A stretch of 64,000 bases of DNA from Pseudomonas sp. FP2309 (GCF_030687575.1 NZ_CP117439.1:5599165-5663164); one strand, 5' to 3'; shown: positions 17,115-26,505, counted from the first letter of the stretch. Notes: generated by a model from the letters alone, not told the origin. Numbers and translations: made by a program.

Positions 17115-17632
17115 GCGCGCGGTTTGACTGTACCGCAGTCGTTGCCCAGCCATTGGGCATGGGTGTCCAGGCTGCCTTTCTGCTGAATGCCGGTCGCATT
17201 GAACGTGCCGTTGACGGTGGTGGTGAACTCTTTCTGGCTCTGGAAGGTGGCGACGCCGGTGCCCTGGGCTTTCGGGCAACTGAAACGGAATTTCCACTGG
17301 TTGCCGGTCTTGTCGGTCACTTGCTGTTTGCAACCTGATTGCGGGTCGGTCAGGGGGATCGAGTCCGAAGCCACCTGCGCCGGCGTGAGGCACACCTGTA
17401 CGCCCTTGCCGGCCATGGTGATGCCCTGTTTTTCCAGCATGGCGCGCTGTTCGGGGGTCATCTGTTGCTTGAGCTGACCCAGGATCAGCGACAAGTCCGG
17501 CAAGTCCTGGTTATCGACTTTCATATTGCTGGTGGTCAACTCCCACAACCCCGGCGCCAGCATCTGCGCCTGCGCGGCCACGGGCAACGACAAACCAACA
17601 ACCATGGATAAACAGAGCAGACGAGCATTCAT
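17111..17632 (-). CDS. DUF3617 domain-containing exported protein
   Basis: A 173-residue periplasmic protein of unknown function. Residues 1-22 form a signal peptide ending AQAQ. The mature domain opens with the family hallmark PGLWELTTSNMKV and has four cysteines (VQVCLT, SGCKQQ, FSCPKA, NDCGT), probably two disulfides. It converges on the end of the dihydroorotase gene and is divergent from the cardiolipin synthase gene. Similar Pseudomonas proteins are annotated only by domain. Confidence 0.85.
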   Translation of the reverse strand: MNARLLCLSMVVGLSLPVAAQAQMLAPGLWELTTSNMKVDNQDLPDLSLILGQLKQQMTPEQRAMLEKQGITMAGKGVQVCLTPAQVASDSIPLTDPQSGCKQQVTDKTGNQWKFRFSCPKAQGTGVATFQSQKEFTTTVNGTFNATGIQQKGSLDTHAQWLGNDCGTVKPRA

Positions 17633-17762
17633 CGGGTAACTCCTGGGTAATTGTGGCCGTTAGACGCCGCAAAGACGCCAGTGTTGCACGGCAAATAAAA
17701 TAGCGACATTCGTAGCCAGACATGGTCTGTTAGGCATTGGTTCGTCTGGAGTAACGTCGTCC

Positions 17763-19202
17763 ATGGATTTCTTTGGCCCGCACCTGCTCGCCTACTTCAT
17801 CGCCACGCTGCACGTGCTCGGGACCCTCGCCGCGATTCACGCGGTGCTGACCGTCAGAACCGCCCAAGGCTCGATCGCCTGGGCGCTGTCACTGATGTTC
17901 ATGCCCTACCTCACGCTGATCCCTTACCTGATCTTCGGCCGCAGCACGTTCGACGCTTACATCCAGGCACGCCGTCAGGCCAACCAGGAAATGCACACCG
18001 CCATTACCGAGCTGAACTGGCGCCCCTGGGTCGAAGAGGCCCTGGCCGCACGCAATTCCAGCGCATACACCTCGCTGCGCGCCATGCCCAAACTGGGGCG
18101 CATGCCCTGCCTGGCGAATAACCAGGTACGCCTGCTGATCAATGGCGACGCCACCTTCAGCGCGATTTTCGAGGCCATCCGCGCCGCCAGAACCGCGGTG
18201 CTGTTCCAGTTTTTCATCATTCACGACGATGACCTGGGCCGCCAACTGCACGCCCTGCTCAAGGAAAAAGCCGCACAAGGCGTCAGCATCTACGTGCTCT
18301 ACGACCGCATCGGCAGCCACGCCCTGCCCCATCGTTACGTGCAATCGCTGCGCGACGCCGGGGTGCAGATCAAGGCGTTCGCCACGCGCAGCGGCTGGCT
18401 CAACCGGTTCCAGGTCAACTTCCGCAACCACCGCAAGATCGTGGTGGTGGATGGGATAACCGGGTTTGTCGGCGGGCATAACGTGGGCGATGAATACCTG
18501 GGTAAAAAACCGCCGCTGGCGCCGTGGCGCGATACCCACGTGCAAGTCACCGGCCCGGTGGTGGCGTGCCTGCAAGAGTCGTTTGCCGAAGACTGGTTCT
18601 GGGCCGCGCGGCAATTGCCGCCACTGATTTTGCCGGACGCCTACCCCGAGGACGGTGTGCTCTGCCAATTGCTCGCCAGCGGCCCCGCCGACTCCTATGA
18701 AACCTGCTCATTGTTTTTTGTCGAGGCCATCCACGCGGCGACGAAACGCGTGTGGATCACCAGCCCGTATTTCATCCCCGATGAAGCGGTATTCGCCGCC
18801 CTGCGTCTGGCGGTGCTGCGCGGCGTCGACGTGCGCCTGCTGCTGCCGTCGCGGCCCGACCACCGCATCGTGTATGCCGCCTCCAGCCTCTACGCGATCG
18901 AAGCGGTGCGCGCCGGCGTACGGGTGTTTCGCTACACGCCGGGCTTTCTGCATCAGAAGGTGGTGCTGGTGGACAGCGAAATCAGCGCCATCGGCAGTGC
19001 GAACATGGACAACCGCTCGTTCCGGCTCAATTTCGAAGTGATGCTGCTGACCGTTGACGAAGCCTTCGCCAAGGAGGTCGAGCATATGTTGCTGGACGAT
19101 TTCGCCCTGGCCCATGAAGTCAGTCAGGAAGAAAGCCGTGAGACGCGGCGTTTGCAACACTTGGGCATGCGCGTGGCGCGTTTGATTTCACCGATTCTTT
19201 GA
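17763..19202 (+). CDS. clsA: Cardiolipin synthase A
   Basis: A 479-residue phospholipase D-superfamily enzyme that condenses two phosphatidylglycerols into cardiolipin at the inner membrane. Two N-terminal hydrophobic helices (about residues 5-60) anchor it. The two HKD motifs are [10 protein letters not shown] (His223) and HQKVVLVDS (His397), each followed by GGHN or GSANMDNRS, so both halves of the active site are intact. Length equals E. coli ClsA. A 130-base promoter gap separates it from the leftward DUF3617 gene, and a REP-like palindrome lies right after its stop. Confidence 0.95.
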   Translation: MDFFGPHLLAYFIATLHVLGTLAAIHAVLTVRTAQGSIAWALSLMFMPYLTLIPYLIFGRSTFDAYIQARRQANQEMHTAITELNWRPWVEEALAARNSSAYTSLRAMPKLGRMPCLANNQVRLLINGDATFSAIFEAIRAARTAVLFQFFIIHDDDLGRQLHALLKEKAAQGVSIYVLYDRIGSHALPHRYVQSLRDAGVQIKAFATRSGWLNRFQVNFRNHRKIVVVDGITGFVGGHNVGDEYLGKKPPLAPWRDTHVQVTGPVVACLQESFAEDWFWAARQLPPLILPDAYPEDGVLCQLLASGPADSYETCSLFFVEAIHAATKRVWITSPYFIPDEAVFAALRLAVLRGVDVRLLLPSRPDHRIVYAASSLYAIEAVRAGVRVFRYTPGFLHQKVVLVDSEISAIGSANMDNRSFRLNFEVMLLTVDEAFAKEVEHMLLDDFALAHEVSQEESRETRRLQHLGMRVARLISPIL

Positions 19203-19206
19203 CACC

Positions 19207-19232
19207 GTGGGAGGGGCTTGCCCACCTCCCAC
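19207..19232. repeat. REP-type palindrome downstream of clsA
   Basis: The imperfect palindrome begins GTGGGAGGGG and ends CCTCCCAC around CTTGCCCA. It has the form of the repetitive extragenic palindromes common in P. fluorescens and may stabilise or terminate the convergent transcripts. A second member is at 45849-45874. Confidence 0.75.
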
Positions 19233-19262
19233 AGGTGATCTTCAGTGTGTTGCAAAACAGCC

Positions 19263-20447
19263 TCAGCGGTAGATGTCTTCCCGCGTCCACGGCAGTTCAT
19301 GGCTGCCATCGGCATGCGGTTTCACCGCCAATATCTGGTGCAGGTTGATCCAGCCCCGCGCAAACGCGTAGGCACAGCCCGCCAAATACAGGCGCCAGAT
19401 CCGCAACGCCTGCTCCGGCACCCTCTTCGCCGCAGCCTCCAGATTGTCTTCCAGGCGCTCGCTCCAATGGTCCAGCGTACGCGCGTAATGCAGGCGCAGG
19501 CTTTCGACGTCGACCACTTCGAGCCCGACTTCGCTGATCTCGGCGGTCATCATCGCCAGATGCGGCAGCTCGCCGTTGGGGAACACGTAACGCTCGATAA
19601 ACTCGCCCGCACCACGGCCCACCGGGCGGCCATCGGTGTGCTTGGCGGTAATCCCGTGGTTCATCACCAGGCCGCCTTCACGCACGGCGCCAAACAGGGT
19701 CTGGCAGTACTGCGCCAGGTTGGCGTGGCCGACGTGTTCGAACATCCCCACGCTGACCACTTTGTCGAAACGACCGTCCTGGGGCAGGTCGCGGTAGTCG
19801 AGCAGTTGCAGGTCGACCTGGCCTTCCAGGCCCTCGGCCTTCACCCGCTCCTTCGCCAGCTCCAATTGCTCCTTGCTCAGGGTGATGCCAAATACTCTCA
19901 CCCCGAATTCCCGCGCCGCATAACGCGCCAACCCGCCCCAGCCGCAGCCGACGTCCAGCAGATACTCGCCAGGCTGCAAGCGCAGCTTGCGGCACAGGTG
20001 TCGAAATTTGTCTTGTTGCGCCTGGTCGATCGATTCGCTGCCGGTTTCGAAATAACCGCAGGAGTAGGCCATGTCCTGGTCCAGCCACAGCTGGTAGAAC
20101 GCGTTGGACAGGTCGTAATGGTAGGAAATCGCCGCCGCGTCGGTGGCTTTGTCGTGGATCGAACGCACCGGGCGACTGCCTTCATCGTCCTCGACCAGGG
20201 CATGACTCAACTCATCACACACCCGGATCACTTCGGTGATGGAGCCTTCCAGCTCCAGTTTGCCTTCGACGAAGGCTTCGCCCAGTGAATCGAGCGTGGG
20301 ATGGGTCAGTTGCGAGACGACCGTGGGGTCCTTCACCACGATGGTCACACTGGGCTCGGGGCCCAAGTTGAATTCATGGCCGTCCCAGAGTCGTAGACGC
20401 AGCGGTAGCTGTAGATTCTGTAAGGCCGGTGGAAGTTGCGCGAGCAT
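19263..20447 (-). CDS. cfa: Cyclopropane-fatty-acyl-phospholipid synthase
   Basis: A 394-residue enzyme that adds a methylene from S-adenosylmethionine to the cis double bond of membrane phospholipid acyl chains. The N-terminal lipid-binding region is followed by HYDLSNAFYQLWLDQDMAYS, the cyclopropane-synthase signature, and by the SAM site LLDVGCGWGGLARYAA near residue 180. A strong ribosome site (GGGGGG, 7 bases before the ATG) lies in the 87-base gap after bufC. Such genes are often stationary-phase (RpoS) induced, but I cannot point to a definite promoter here. Confidence 0.94.
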   Translation of the reverse strand: MLAQLPPALQNLQLPLRLRLWDGHEFNLGPEPSVTIVVKDPTVVSQLTHPTLDSLGEAFVEGKLELEGSITEVIRVCDELSHALVEDDEGSRPVRSIHDKATDAAAISYHYDLSNAFYQLWLDQDMAYSCGYFETGSESIDQAQQDKFRHLCRKLRLQPGEYLLDVGCGWGGLARYAAREFGVRVFGITLSKEQLELAKERVKAEGLEGQVDLQLLDYRDLPQDGRFDKVVSVGMFEHVGHANLAQYCQTLFGAVREGGLVMNHGITAKHTDGRPVGRGAGEFIERYVFPNGELPHLAMMTAEISEVGLEVVDVESLRLHYARTLDHWSERLEDNLEAAAKRVPEQALRIWRLYLAGCAYAFARGWINLHQILAVKPHADGSHELPWTREDIYR

Positions 20448-20534
20448 GAGTAGTCCCCCCTTGTTTCAGACGTCTGCTGAGAGGGTAGACCATCCCCAGA
20501 CAAAGTAGGAGGCTATCGATTTGATCGCCCGCCA

Positions 20535-21323
20535 CTATGGCGCCCGCCGCTGCAGCAAGCCCTCCTGGAGCCACTGCTTGAGCCACGTAACAGCCTGCAG
20601 TGGCGCACCCTCTGCATAAGTGACTGCCAGTTGCGCGCACAGTTCTGCGAAGGTCCAACCGGTCGTCACCATGCCGGCCATGGCGCACGCCTCGCCGGGT
20701 TCCAGGCTGCGGTAATTGCACACCTGCTGATGGCGCCAGACCAGACAGATCTGCGCCGGGTCCAGGTCCTGGCTGCCGGGGAAAGTCGACTTCGCCTTGC
20801 TCGCCCGCCAGATCGCCAGGGTGTTGAATCGGCAGAGCAATTGCTGCACCGACGGCACCAGCGTGACCTGCAAGCCGGGCCAATCCTCAGGTGGTAGCGC
20901 CGCCATGTCATCCAGGGTCAGTGGCACGCCCTCGGGAGCGTCGAACGCCAGGGTAAAAGCCCATTCCAGGCGCGCCAACTCGGCCAACGGCGCACTGTGT
21001 TGTGCCACGAAATGCTCGAGGATAAACGCCGGCAACCGCTGCCCCAGCCAGCGCAAGCTGTAGTGGGCCGACGGGTAGCGACGTATATAGGCGTCGGCCA
21101 GCGCGGCGAACGCGTCATCTCCCAGCCAGTACAGCAGCGCGCCGAAGTCATGCCGCAAGACCTCCTGCAACCGTGCCCTGTAGGCGTTGTGATAAATCGC
21201 CAGGCCGGTGTCCACGTCCAGTGTCGGTCCACCCAGCAAACTGGCGGCAAAGCGGCTGTCGGCAACCGACGTTTCGCAGAGCAGGTGCTGCTCAAAGGCC
21301 AATTGCCAATCGGTCAGGCGCAT
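20535..21323 (-). CDS. bufC: BufC/HvfC-type partner of a MNIO enzyme (DUF2063)
   Basis: A 262-residue protein with an N-terminal DUF2063 (HvfC/BufC) domain and a winged-helix-like C-terminal domain often labelled DNA-binding. The signature YHNAYRARLQEVLRHDFGAL is near residue 45. In known bufferin and methanobactin-like clusters this subunit binds the precursor peptide and hands it to the MNIO enzyme. It overlaps the bufB stop by ten bases and follows bufA-bufB in the same direction, so the three act together. It is not expected to be a transcription factor. Confidence 0.88.
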   Translation of the reverse strand: MRLTDWQLAFEQHLLCETSVADSRFAASLLGGPTLDVDTGLAIYHNAYRARLQEVLRHDFGALLYWLGDDAFAALADAYIRRYPSAHYSLRWLGQRLPAFILEHFVAQHSAPLAELARLEWAFTLAFDAPEGVPLTLDDMAALPPEDWPGLQVTLVPSVQQLLCRFNTLAIWRASKAKSTFPGSQDLDPAQICLVWRHQQVCNYRSLEPGEACAMAGMVTTGWTFAELCAQLAVTYAEGAPLQAVTWLKQWLQEGLLQRRAP

Positions 21324-22159
21324 GACGTCCTCCTGGCCAGGGCACCGGCCCCCAGTTCGCGGGCCTTGTCCAACTCGGTGAGCAGCGCTTGGAACGGCGG
21401 AAAATGGTCATCGCGCTCCAGCAGCGTCGAGACCGGGCCCAAGTGCTCCAGCGTCTGCTGATACAACGCCCACACCGGGTCACACACCGGCTGGTCATGG
21501 GTATCGACCACGTAGTCGCCATAGTCCATATGCCCCGCCAGGTGCAGTTGACGAATGCTCTCGGGTGGCAGGTTGCGGATAAAGGTCCAGGCATCGAACC
21601 CATGGTTGCGCGAGCTGACATACACGTTGTTCACGTCCAGCAACAACTGGCAGCCGGTAAGGTGGGTCAGGGCATTGAGGTACTCCCACTCGGTAAACTC
21701 ATCCGCCCTGGCGCGCACGTAGCTGGAGACGTTTTCCAGCACCAGCGGGCGTTGCAACACATCCTGCACCTGACGAACCCGGCCGGCGACGTGATAGAGG
21801 CTTTCTTCGGTGTAAGGCAGCGGCAGCAGGTCGTGCAACTGGTGCGCATTGCCCCGGCTCCAGCACAGATGGTCGGACACCCACGCCGGCGCAATACGCT
21901 CGGCAAGCTGTTTGAGCTGTTTGAGGTAGTCCCTATCAAGGGCGTGGGGGCCGCCGATGGACAAGGACACGCCGTGCATCACCAAGGGGTAGCGCTCGGC
22001 GATCGCGTCCAGGAAGTACAAGGCTTTACCGCCCTGCACCAGATAATTTTCGGAGATCACTTCGAACCAATCCACGGCCGGCGATTGTTCGAGGATCTGC
22101 GGGTAGTACTCGCTGCGTAAACCCAGGCCGTAACCCAGACTCGGAAGGGAAGCGGACAT
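21314..22159 (-). CDS. bufB: BufB-type multinuclear non-heme iron oxidase (MNIO, DUF692)
   Basis: A 281-residue TIM-barrel enzyme of the DUF692/MbnB family, which uses a cluster of iron ions to oxidise Cys residues of a precursor peptide. Metal-ligand motifs are visible in order: MHGVSLSIGG, VSDHLCW, VLENVSSYV, DVNNVYVSSRNHG, HLAGHMD, DTHDQPV and ERDDH. It lies between bufA and bufC in one operon. In bufferins, MNIO converts precursor Cys into thiooxazole-type copper-binding groups. All recognised ligands are present, so activity is likely. Confidence 0.92.
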   Translation of the reverse strand: MSASLPSLGYGLGLRSEYYPQILEQSPAVDWFEVISENYLVQGGKALYFLDAIAERYPLVMHGVSLSIGGPHALDRDYLKQLKQLAERIAPAWVSDHLCWSRGNAHQLHDLLPLPYTEESLYHVAGRVRQVQDVLQRPLVLENVSSYVRARADEFTEWEYLNALTHLTGCQLLLDVNNVYVSSRNHGFDAWTFIRNLPPESIRQLHLAGHMDYGDYVVDTHDQPVCDPVWALYQQTLEHLGPVSTLLERDDHFPPFQALLTELDKARELGAGALARRTSCA

Positions 22160-22223
22160 GCCTGACTCCTGGGGAAAGTGTCCGCAGCGCCGGTGTCGCG
22201 CTGCGGTGGCACTCGTTCGCCGG

Positions 22224-22475
22224 TTATTCGCCGACTGTGCCGCCGGCCTTGGCGCACTCAGCCTTGGTCATCGCCTTGAAACCGTGGCCCTTGCAGACAG
22301 CCTGGCCTTTACAGGCGTTTTCAGCGGTCTTGCAGTCGTTCATGCCTTTGCAGGAGGTCACGCCGTAGCAATGCACTTGTGCGTCAGCGGCCTGTACCTG
22401 GGTGGCGACACCGGCAAACATCGTGGCAGCAGCCATCGCAAGCGCGGCACCAGCAGCAGCGGATTTAATGTTCAT
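22224..22475 (-). CDS. bufA2: BufA2-type bufferin precursor (RiPP metallophore)
   Basis: An 83-residue exported peptide. The ATG at 22475 has GAGGAC about 10 bases upstream; an upstream in-frame ATG at 22490 does not. Residues 1-30 are an Ala-rich signal peptide ending VQAAD. The mature 50 residues hold six Cys in a repeating pattern (HCYGVTSCKG, NDCKTAENACKG, AVCKGHGF, AECAKAGG). That pattern with the adjacent bufB and bufC identifies a bufferin: a ribosomally made, Cys-modified periplasmic peptide that captures copper or other metals. Which metal, and which Cys are modified, cannot be read from sequence. Confidence 0.88.
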   Translation of the reverse strand: MNIKSAAAGAALAMAAATMFAGVATQVQAADAQVHCYGVTSCKGMNDCKTAENACKGQAVCKGHGFKAMTKAECAKAGGTVGE

Positions 22476-22592
22476 TGTTGTAGTCCTCATGATCGGTAGT
22501 GGCGTCGTTCTGAACGGATTGCTCAGTCTCAACACACCACTAGAGTGAGGCCTGCCCATGGCGTTACAGCCGTGAACACTTATTTTTGAAAT

Positions 22593-24479
22593 TCAATCGT
22601 CGAGCTTCGACAGGGGCTCCTGAAAGCGCAGCAAACGCCCGGCATTGCCCAGCACCAACAACGTACTAAGGTTGTGCAACACCGCCGCAATCATCGCCCC
22701 GGCCGCGCCCAGCCAACCGAATGCGGCGAACACCACGATCGCCAACGTCCATCCCAAACCGATAATCACGTTGACCTGCAACGTGTGCCGGCATTGGCGG
22801 CTCAAGCGCACGCAAGTGCCCAGGCGACGCAGATCGCTGCCGATCAACACCACGTCCGCCGACGCCAGGGCGATATCCGCACCGCCCGCGCCCATGGCCA
22901 CGCCTACCACACCGGCCTTGAGCGCCAGCGAGTCGTTGATCCCGTCGCCCACCACCATGGGCCGGAAACCGCTGGCGATTTCCCCCAGCACGCGGTTGAG
23001 CTTGTCCTCGGGCAACGCCTGGGCGTGGACATCGCTGATGCCCACGTCCCGGGCCAGGCTGTCGGCCACGCTTTGCCGGTCGCCCGTCAGCAGCAATTGG
23101 CGGCCCAGCCCCAAGTCACGCAGCGCCTGCAGGGCCTGGCGCGCTTCGGGTTTGACGCTGTCGGCCAGCAACAGCCAGGCGAGAAATTGCCCGTTCAGCG
23201 CCAGCCCGGCAATCGGGCCGTCGTGGGTCGGAACTGCGCTGGTAACAATGCCCAACTGTTCGAACAACTCCGGCCGGCCCAACGCCGCTTCGCCCTGATC
23301 GGTCTGCGCCACCACGCCCAGGCCCTGGCGTTCGCGAATGTCGGTCAACGCTGGCCGCTGCTCCTGAGCAGCCAACCCGGCCAACGCGCGGCTGACCGGG
23401 TGGCTGCTGGCCGAACCCAGGCTGGCCGCCAGGTTGAGCAGCGCCTGGCGATCGCTGGACGAGGTTTCGATGGACTGCAAACGCAGGGTGCCAAAGGTCA
23501 GGGTGCCGGTCTTGTCGATCACCAGCGAGGTCAAGTCCGCCAGCTCTTCGAGGAACGCCGAGCTGCGAATCAGAATCCCGTGGCGCGCCGCCACTGCAAT
23601 CCCGGCAATCGCCGTGGCCGGCGCCGACAACACCAACGCACACGGGCACGCCGCCACGAGCACGGCGAGCATCGCCTGGGCGTCATTGGTCACAAACCAG
23701 GTCACCGCCGCCAGCAGCAGCACCAGCACCATATAACTGCCCGCGTAGCGTTCCAGCAGGCGAGTGATCGGCGGCTTGGAACGCTCGGCGTTCTGCATCA
23801 GGGCAATCACTTTGCCCAGGGTCGACTCATTGCCGGTGCGCGTCACTTCAAGGCGCAGCAGACCGTCGAGGTTGATCGCCCCGCCAAACACCTGCACACC
23901 CGCACTGGCTTCCAACGGCACCGACTCACCGGTGATCGGCGCCGTGTCCAGGCTCGCCTGGCCCGACACCACCACGCCATCTGCCGGCACGCGGTCACCG
24001 GCGCGCACTTCGACGATATCGCCGGGGTTCAGCGTGCCGTTGTCCACCTCGACAACGCTGCCGTCGGCCTGAACCAGGCGCGCGTGGCTGCGGGTCAGTT
24101 TGCCCAGAGCGTGAATCGCCTCCTGGGAACCGATCACGCTGCGTTCTTCCAGCACATGCCCAAAGATCATGATGATCGGCAGCAACGCGGCGGTCAGCAG
24201 ATCGCCCGTCGCCCAGGCGCCAAGCATGGCCAGGGCGATCAGTTGGTCGGTGATGCCATGCAGGCTGGGAAAGCGCAGGCTGTACCACGCCGAACGCATC
24301 ACCGGCACGGCCACCAACAACGACGCCACACCCAGCAGCAACTGGCTGACACCACTCTGGTCCGGCGCCAGCCGGCGCCACACCAGGCCCAACACGAGCA
24401 AGCCCAACGCCAGCATGGCCAGGGTCAATTGCCGGGCAGCGCTGCGCTGCTCGACGGAGGTCAGCATGGGTGCGCTCAT
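22593..24479 (-). CDS. P1B-type heavy-metal translocating ATPase
   Basis: A 628-residue inner-membrane pump. The membrane metal site is ACPCALVLS, phosphorylation occurs at DKTGTLTFG, the actuator motif is APITGESVPLE, and the hinge is VVGDGINDSLALKAG. The last helices carry HNLSTLLVLGNAGRLL. The N-terminal HMA metal-binding domain of CopA and ZntA is missing; the protein starts directly with transmembrane helices, and the His-rich tail of the partner SPFH protein may stand in for it. Specificity (Zn, Cd, Co or Cu) is unresolved. Its ATG overlaps the stop of the upstream SPFH gene by four bases, so it is coupled to the SPFH genes. The bufferin operon follows in the same direction after 117 bases. 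Confidence 0.9.
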   Translation of the reverse strand: MSAPMLTSVEQRSAARQLTLAMLALGLLVLGLVWRRLAPDQSGVSQLLLGVASLLVAVPVMRSAWYSLRFPSLHGITDQLIALAMLGAWATGDLLTAALLPIIMIFGHVLEERSVIGSQEAIHALGKLTRSHARLVQADGSVVEVDNGTLNPGDIVEVRAGDRVPADGVVVSGQASLDTAPITGESVPLEASAGVQVFGGAINLDGLLRLEVTRTGNESTLGKVIALMQNAERSKPPITRLLERYAGSYMVLVLLLAAVTWFVTNDAQAMLAVLVAACPCALVLSAPATAIAGIAVAARHGILIRSSAFLEELADLTSLVIDKTGTLTFGTLRLQSIETSSSDRQALLNLAASLGSASSHPVSRALAGLAAQEQRPALTDIRERQGLGVVAQTDQGEAALGRPELFEQLGIVTSAVPTHDGPIAGLALNGQFLAWLLLADSVKPEARQALQALRDLGLGRQLLLTGDRQSVADSLARDVGISDVHAQALPEDKLNRVLGEIASGFRPMVVGDGINDSLALKAGVVGVAMGAGGADIALASADVVLIGSDLRRLGTCVRLSRQCRHTLQVNVIIGLGWTLAIVVFAAFGWLGAAGAMIAAVLHNLSTLLVLGNAGRLLRFQEPLSKLDD

Positions 24480-25510
24480 TGTTCGGCTCCCTGGATGATC
24501 AAACGGGAGTCGTCTTTAGGGTCGACCGTGGTCACGGAGCCCGCCTGGCCGAGGATCTTCGGCAGGCGCTCGCGGTACAGCCGCAGCAGCAAGCCCGGGT
24601 CTTTGACCTGGGCGAGGCTGGCGACCGTGGCAGTTTGCGCCCTGGCATTGGCCAGGCGTTCGCTGGCCTGGGCGTGGGCCACCTGTACCAGGCGGTCGGC
24701 CTGTTGAGTGGCGGTCTGGGTGAGTTTTTCCGCGTCGGTGCGCGCGTTGGCCACCGCTTTGTCGGCCTGCTGGCTGGCGGTGAGTACCGCGTTGAACGCA
24801 TTCACCGCCGGGCTCGGCAGGCTCGACTGCACGTCCACGCGCGTGACTTCGATGCCCAAACCGAGGCCGCTGGAGGTCAGGTCCGACAGGCGTTTGTTGA
24901 TGCCCTGCACCAAGTCACCGCGCAGCCGTTCGCGGCGTTCAGCGGCGCCGTTGTCGCGGCCGATCAGCTCGGGCCGCGCCACCAGGATCGTGTCCAGGTC
25001 GCGCGCGGCCGTCAGGGCCACCGCGCTGCGCGTCACCAGGCGATCCAGGGCCGGCAAGACATGCTCGCCCTGCAACACAAAGGAATAGGGTTCGGTGACT
25101 TTGTAAAACACCCGCACATCCAGTTGCACCACCCCGGCGTCGCCCGTCAGCAGGTAGCCGGAGCCAGCCAGGGCATCGCTCAGGGGCGTGGCAAAGCTGG
25201 CCACGCGGTCGGCCTGCACCGCCGCCTCCGAGCGCAGCAGGTTCTCCACCCGACGCTCGATCACGCGGTCGGCGGCGGGCAGCAGCACCACCTGCTCGAA
25301 CGGTTGCGGCCAGGCCACTAACAGCCCGGCGTTCTGGATACGGTCCAGGGCGCCAAAATGCAGGACCACGGCACGGTTTTGCGGGTCGATCTGGCGCACA
25401 TTGGAAAGCGCCCAGGCCAGCGCCGCCAACACCGTCACCGCGTAGAGCGCCATGAACGTCAGGCGTCCGGCCTGGATCCACGGGCTGTCCGGGCTGTCAC
25501 GCTCGGTCAT
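24476..25510 (-). CDS. SPFH/HflK-like membrane protein
   Basis: A 344-residue stomatin/prohibitin/flotillin-type protein with one N-terminal transmembrane helix (about 18-38) followed by the SPFH domain from IDPQNRAVVLHFGALDRI, and then a long Ala/Gln/Glu-rich coiled coil (about 230-300). HflK and HflC normally assemble a cage around FtsH protease. This one is the third of three SPFH genes here and overlaps both neighbours by four bases, so it is part of the P-ATPase operon rather than of the housekeeping hflKC locus (which in Pseudomonas lies next to hflX). Confidence 0.85.
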   Translation of the reverse strand: MTERDSPDSPWIQAGRLTFMALYAVTVLAALAWALSNVRQIDPQNRAVVLHFGALDRIQNAGLLVAWPQPFEQVVLLPAADRVIERRVENLLRSEAAVQADRVASFATPLSDALAGSGYLLTGDAGVVQLDVRVFYKVTEPYSFVLQGEHVLPALDRLVTRSAVALTAARDLDTILVARPELIGRDNGAAERRERLRGDLVQGINKRLSDLTSSGLGLGIEVTRVDVQSSLPSPAVNAFNAVLTASQQADKAVANARTDAEKLTQTATQQADRLVQVAHAQASERLANARAQTATVASLAQVKDPGLLLRLYRERLPKILGQAGSVTTVDPKDDSRLIIQGAEQ

Positions 25511-26493
25511 GGCTGGATGTCCTTGGGCCCGTCCACCAATGCACGGAACGGTGCGGCGTCGGTGCGCAGGATGATCTTGGTGCCCGGCGTCACCACCGTG
25601 CCCAACGTATCCAGCGAACGCAGCAGGTTATACAGCTGCGGGTTGCCGGCGTAGGCACGCCCGTAAATCTGCGCCGCCTCGACCCGCGATTGCGCTTCGA
25701 TATCGGCCGCTTTGACCGTGGCGTCGGCCTGCACGATGCGTGCGTCGCGCTCGGCGGCCGAGCGGATCTGCGCCGCTTCGCGCTTGCCCACGGCGGTGCG
25801 TTCAGTGGCAATGGTCTCGCGCTCGGCACGCATACGGTCGACGGTGGCGGTGAGGGTCACCGAGGGCAGGGTCAGCCGCTCGATGCCCACTTGGGCCACG
25901 CGCACGCCGTAGGTCGTGAGCAATTGTTGATCGATCTGTTGGCGCAACTGCGCTTCGAAATCGGCGATGCGCACCTGGCTGGCGTCGGTGTTGATCAGGC
26001 TCGACAGGTCGAAACTGGCCGCCGTGGTTTCCAGCGCCGAGCCGACAAAGGTGCGAATCTGGCGCGCCGCTTCATCCGGCTGGTTCTGCACGGCGCGCAT
26101 AAAGCGCTGCACATTGTCGGCATCGCCCTGCACCTGCCACGCCACATAGGCCTGCACGATGATGCGCAGGCCATCGCGGGTGCCCACGTCCTGCAAGCCG
26201 CTGGAGGTGGTGCGCAGGCGCAGGTCCACCGGGATCGCCGCTTCGAACGGTGCCGGCCAACGCCAGCCCAGGCCCGGTTCCAGCAACACCCGCGACGGGT
26301 TGCCGAACCGCGTAATCACCGTGGCTTCACCGGAACGCACCTGCACCAGGCTCGCCGCTGCAACCGCAAACAGCACCAGCAACACAGCCCAGCCCATACG
26401 CCGCCACGGGAAGGGGCCGGCCGCGTGCGCATCGCCGTGGTGGTGATGATGGTGGTGGCCGTGATGACCGTGATCGTGAGAATGAGCGCTCAA
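25507..26493 (-). CDS. SPFH/HflC-like protein with poly-His N-terminus
   Basis: A 328-residue HflC-like protein. The first 23 residues are extraordinary: MSAHSHDHGHHG is followed by seven His in a row and then GDAHAAG, giving thirteen His. This tail should be cytoplasmic, before a single transmembrane helix (about 34-50). The SPFH domain starts near VRSGEATVITRFGNPSRV and ends in a coiled coil rich in Ala/Arg/Glu (about 225-290). His-rich tails usually bind Zn, Ni or Cu, so a metal-sensing or metal-delivery role beside the P-type ATPase is plausible. It starts 12 bases after the polytopic SPFH gene and overlaps the next SPFH gene by four bases. Confidence 0.85.
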   Translation of the reverse strand: MSAHSHDHGHHGHHHHHHHGDAHAAGPFPWRRMGWAVLLVLFAVAAASLVQVRSGEATVITRFGNPSRVLLEPGLGWRWPAPFEAAIPVDLRLRTTSSGLQDVGTRDGLRIIVQAYVAWQVQGDADNVQRFMRAVQNQPDEAARQIRTFVGSALETTAASFDLSSLINTDASQVRIADFEAQLRQQIDQQLLTTYGVRVAQVGIERLTLPSVTLTATVDRMRAERETIATERTAVGKREAAQIRSAAERDARIVQADATVKAADIEAQSRVEAAQIYGRAYAGNPQLYNLLRSLDTLGTVVTPGTKIILRTDAAPFRALVDGPKDIQP

Positions 26494-26505
26494 CAGACCG
26501 ACTCC

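Noticed and set aside
20535..21323. bufC as a transcriptional regulator
   Set aside because: The DNA-binding label comes from a winged-helix-like fold; in MNIO clusters this family acts as a peptide-binding partner of the enzyme.
22674..24707. A 677-codon plus-strand frame over the P-type ATPase
   Set aside because: Antisense to an ATPase with all its motifs; no start signal or domain.
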